Shown here piece by piece: positions 11,593 through 13,656 of a stretch of DNA of 13,656 nucleotides. Origin of the DNA: Desulfuromonadaceae bacterium (GTDB lineage: Bacteria; Desulfobacterota; Desulfuromonadia; Desulfuromonadales; Geopsychrobacteraceae); assembly GCA_030639985.1 (NCBI GenBank), contig DAOWKG010000324.1, positions 1-13,656 of the forward strand. The letters are read 5' to 3'. How positions within the stretch are numbered: the stretch's first letter is position 1; every line of letters starts with the position of its first letter. The position numbers were made by a program, and so were the translations under genes. The notes beneath the pieces are model-generated. The model saw nothing but the letters and a program-made list of their open reading frames with translations. It was not told the origin of the DNA and did no database searches.

Positions 11593-13656
11593 AAACTGTC
11601 GACAGAGAAGAAAACAATAATCACCATACTGTAGATACCGTACCCGTAGCAATTATTGGGATAGGTTCAATCTATCCACAAGCCGACAATGTTGGAAAGT
11701 TTTGGACCAATATTAAAAATCGGGTTGATGCGATAACTGAGGTACCAGAAAGTCACTGGCGTCCTGAGGATTATTATGATCAGGATCCTAAGGCTGCCGA
11801 TAAAGTTTACGCTAAACTGGGCGGTTTTCTCTCTCCGGTTGATTTTAATCCGATGGATTATGGAATTCTACCCAATGCAATTGAAGCGATTGATACCTCG
11901 CAAATTCTTGGTTTACTGGCAGTTGAACAGGCGCTTAAGGATGCCGGTTATGCTGCAGATAGAGAATTTGATCATGAGCGGATCAGTGTTATCCTCGGTA
12001 TAACCGGAACTTTGGAGCTGGTTGTTCCCCTGGGAGCACGCCTCGGTTATCCGCGCTGGAAAGAAGCATTGGCCGATGCCGGAGTTGAACCTGAGCTTGC
12101 TGCTGATGTCATCAAACGAATCTCTGACTCATATGTTCCTTGGCAGGAAAACTCCTTTCCCGGGTTACTCGGTAATGTTGTTGCCGGCCGTATCAGTAAA
12201 CATTTCAATTTTGGTGGAACCAACTGTACTGTCGATGCCGCTTGCGGTAGCTCGTTAAGTGCTCTCAATCTGGCAATATTGGAACTGAGTTCAGGTCGTT
12301 CCGATATGGCGGTAACCGGGGGCATTGATACTTTCAACGACATCTTCATGTATACCTGTTTCAGTAAAACCCCGGCACTGTCACCATCCGGGCATGCTCG
12401 CCCTTATTCGGCCGATTCCGATGGTACCACTCTGGGTGAAGGGTTGGGAATCGTCGTCCTGAAACGACTTGCCGATGCTGAACGGGATGGGGATAATATT
12501 TATGCCGTCATTAAAGGGGTCGGGGCATCAAGTGATGGTAAAGGGTCGGCTATCTATGAACCTAATGCTCAGGGGCAGGCTAAGGCGTTGCTACGGGCAT
12601 ATCAGCAGGGCAATGTCACTCCCGACACGGTGGAATTGATTGAAGGTCACGGTACCGGCACCAAAGTAGGGGATGCGGTAGAAGTTGCCGCCCTGCATGA
12701 AGTATTTGGTACGGCCGAAAAACCGTGGTGTGCCCTGGGTTCGATTAAATCACAAATAGGGCATGCAAAAGCTGCTGCCGGGGTTGCCGGTCTGATTAAG
12801 GCAAGTTTGGCCCTCTATCATAAAGTTTTACCACCAACCATCAAGGTAGATAAACCAGCTGAAATTCTTACTGCTGACGCTACCCCGTTTTATGTCAATA
12901 CCGAAGCTCGTCCATGGATTTCGCATCCCGACCATCCCCGTCGTGCCGGAATCAGTGCCCTCGGCTTTGGTGGCAGCAATTTTCATTGCTTGCTGGAGGA
13001 GTATAAAACGGAAAAACAGGTAGTTGATTGGGACGGAGATGTCCAGATTGTTCCGTTTTCAGCTTCCGATGATGATGGTTTGAGCCGCCAGTTAAATGAT
13101 TTTGATGCCGAAATGGAATGGTCACAATTACGTCTTCTGGCCGATACACAGCGGAGTCAATATCAACCTACAGCTTCCAGTAGGCTGATCCTGGTAGTTG
13201 AAAAGGGGCAGACCAAACGGGCTGCACAGTTGCAAAATGCCCTAAAAATGTTGGAGAAAAACCGGGGGCAACAATCGTGGGAAACTCTCGATGGGGTCTA
13301 TTATGGTAGTGGCAAGTCAGCCGGTGAAACTGCCATGTTGTTTCCGGGACAGGGGGCACAATATCCGGGGATGCTTAGAGACCTGGCTCTGCAGTTCCCG
13401 GAATTTTTGACGGCATTTACTGCCGCAGATCACGCTTATGCCGCCAATACCGACTGTACGGCAGGTAGCCTTGCTAGAATCGTCTATCCTTTGCCACAGT
13501 TTACTCCCGAAGCGAAACAGGCTGCAGTTGCCGCATTACAAGCAACCGAAGTAGCTCAACCGGCACTGGGAGCAGTTAGCCTTGCTGCAGCACAAGTGCT
13601 GGGACATTTTGGCATAACTGCTACGGCCGTAGCTGGTCATAGTTATGGCGAATTGG
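11589..13656 (+). CDS. pfaA: PfaA-like polyunsaturated fatty acid/polyketide synthase, KS-AT region (3' truncated by window edge)
   Basis: This is a multidomain iterative type I synthase that builds a long polyunsaturated or related lipid chain. The frame stays open from the TTG at 11589 to the window end (689 codons visible) with no frameshift. Ketosynthase, about residues 17-470: active-site Cys219 in VDAACGSS, His354 in EGHGTGT, His392 in IGHAKAAAG, and a C-terminal GISALGFGGSNFH. A linker of about 110 residues follows. The acyltransferase starts near 583 with FPGQGAQYPGM and reaches the nucleophile Ser685 in AGHSYGEL, four codons before the edge. The segments WQENSFPGLLGNVVAGRI and YTCFSKTPALS resemble Shewanella PfaA closely, more than modular PKS or FAS. 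Acyl-carrier repeats and a ketoreductase are expected beyond the window. The start has AAGGAG 8 nt upstream and overlaps the pfaD stop by 4 nt. The product is unknown. Confidence 0.88.
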   Translation, partial: MKTVDREENNNHHTVDTVPVAIIGIGSIYPQADNVGKFWTNIKNRVDAITEVPESHWRPEDYYDQDPKAADKVYAKLGGFLSPVDFNPMDYGILPNAIEAIDTSQILGLLAVEQALKDAGYAADREFDHERISVILGITGTLELVVPLGARLGYPRWKEALADAGVEPELAADVIKRISDSYVPWQENSFPGLLGNVVAGRISKHFNFGGTNCTVDAACGSSLSALNLAILELSSGRSDMAVTGGIDTFNDIFMYTCFSKTPALSPSGHARPYSADSDGTTLGEGLGIVVLKRLADAERDGDNIYAVIKGVGASSDGKGSAIYEPNAQGQAKALLRAYQQGNVTPDTVELIEGHGTGTKVGDAVEVAALHEVFGTAEKPWCALGSIKSQIGHAKAAAGVAGLIKASLALYHKVLPPTIKVDKPAEILTADATPFYVNTEARPWISHPDHPRRAGISALGFGGSNFHCLLEEYKTEKQVVDWDGDVQIVPFSASDDDGLSRQLNDFDAEMEWSQLRLLADTQRSQYQPTASSRLILVVEKGQTKRAAQLQNALKMLEKNRGQQSWETLDGVYYGSGKSAGETAMLFPGQGAQYPGMLRDLALQFPEFLTAFTAADHAYAANTDCTAGSLARIVYPLPQFTPEAKQAAVAALQATEVAQPALGAVSLAAAQVLGHFGITATAVAGHSYGEL

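Overview
The window looks like ordinary chromosome of a Gram-negative bacterium with moderate GC (mid-40s % by eye). My best guess is an anaerobic or microaerophilic deltaproteobacterium (Desulfuromonas/Geobacter-like, Desulfobacterota). The grounds are the long-form PurL paired with a separate PurQ, the iron-sulfur type of PurF, an L-aspartate oxidase route to NAD, a DUF4124-SLT lytic transglycosylase, and a PfaA/PfaD-type polyunsaturated fatty acid (PUFA) or secondary-lipid synthase locus. The taxonomy is inference from gene content, not from a database match.

Left block (1-5207, + strand): a nucleotide operon purL (5' end outside the window) - purQ - purF - pyrE. PurL and PurQ together make FGAM, PurF starts the purine pathway from PRPP and glutamine, and PyrE uses PRPP to make OMP. 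Spacing is tight (2, 15 and 54 bp). The operon ends in a 160-bp gap holding a pair of inverted REP-like hairpins. These face the 3' end of the next, convergent operon and look like a two-way terminator.

Middle block, - strand (7478 back to 5370): nadB - chorismate mutase (AroQ type) - a 69-codon protein that looks like the ferredoxin-like regulatory domain normally fused to the N-terminus of DAHP synthase, here encoded alone. A good sigma70-type promoter lies upstream of nadB. Divergently, on the + strand, are an exported lytic transglycosylase and pgsA (phosphatidylglycerophosphate synthase). They are followed by a self-contained tRNA-Gly(GCC) unit with its own promoter and a strong intrinsic terminator.

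Right block (9102 to the edge, + strand): ispH (last step of the MEP isoprenoid pathway) runs directly into pfaD (trans-acting enoyl reductase) and then a PfaA-like ketosynthase-acyltransferase megasynthase gene that leaves the window inside its AT domain, just after the active-site serine. The ispH stop codon overlaps the pfaD Shine-Dalgarno, and the pfaD stop overlaps the pfaA start, so the three genes look translationally linked. pfaD comes before pfaA, unlike the classical pfaABCDE order of marine gammaproteobacteria.

The parts most worth following up are the standalone DAHP-synthase regulatory-type domain next to chorismate mutase, and the pfaD-first lipid synthase locus embedded behind ispH. 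I saw no insertion sequence, CRISPR array, phage gene or replication origin.
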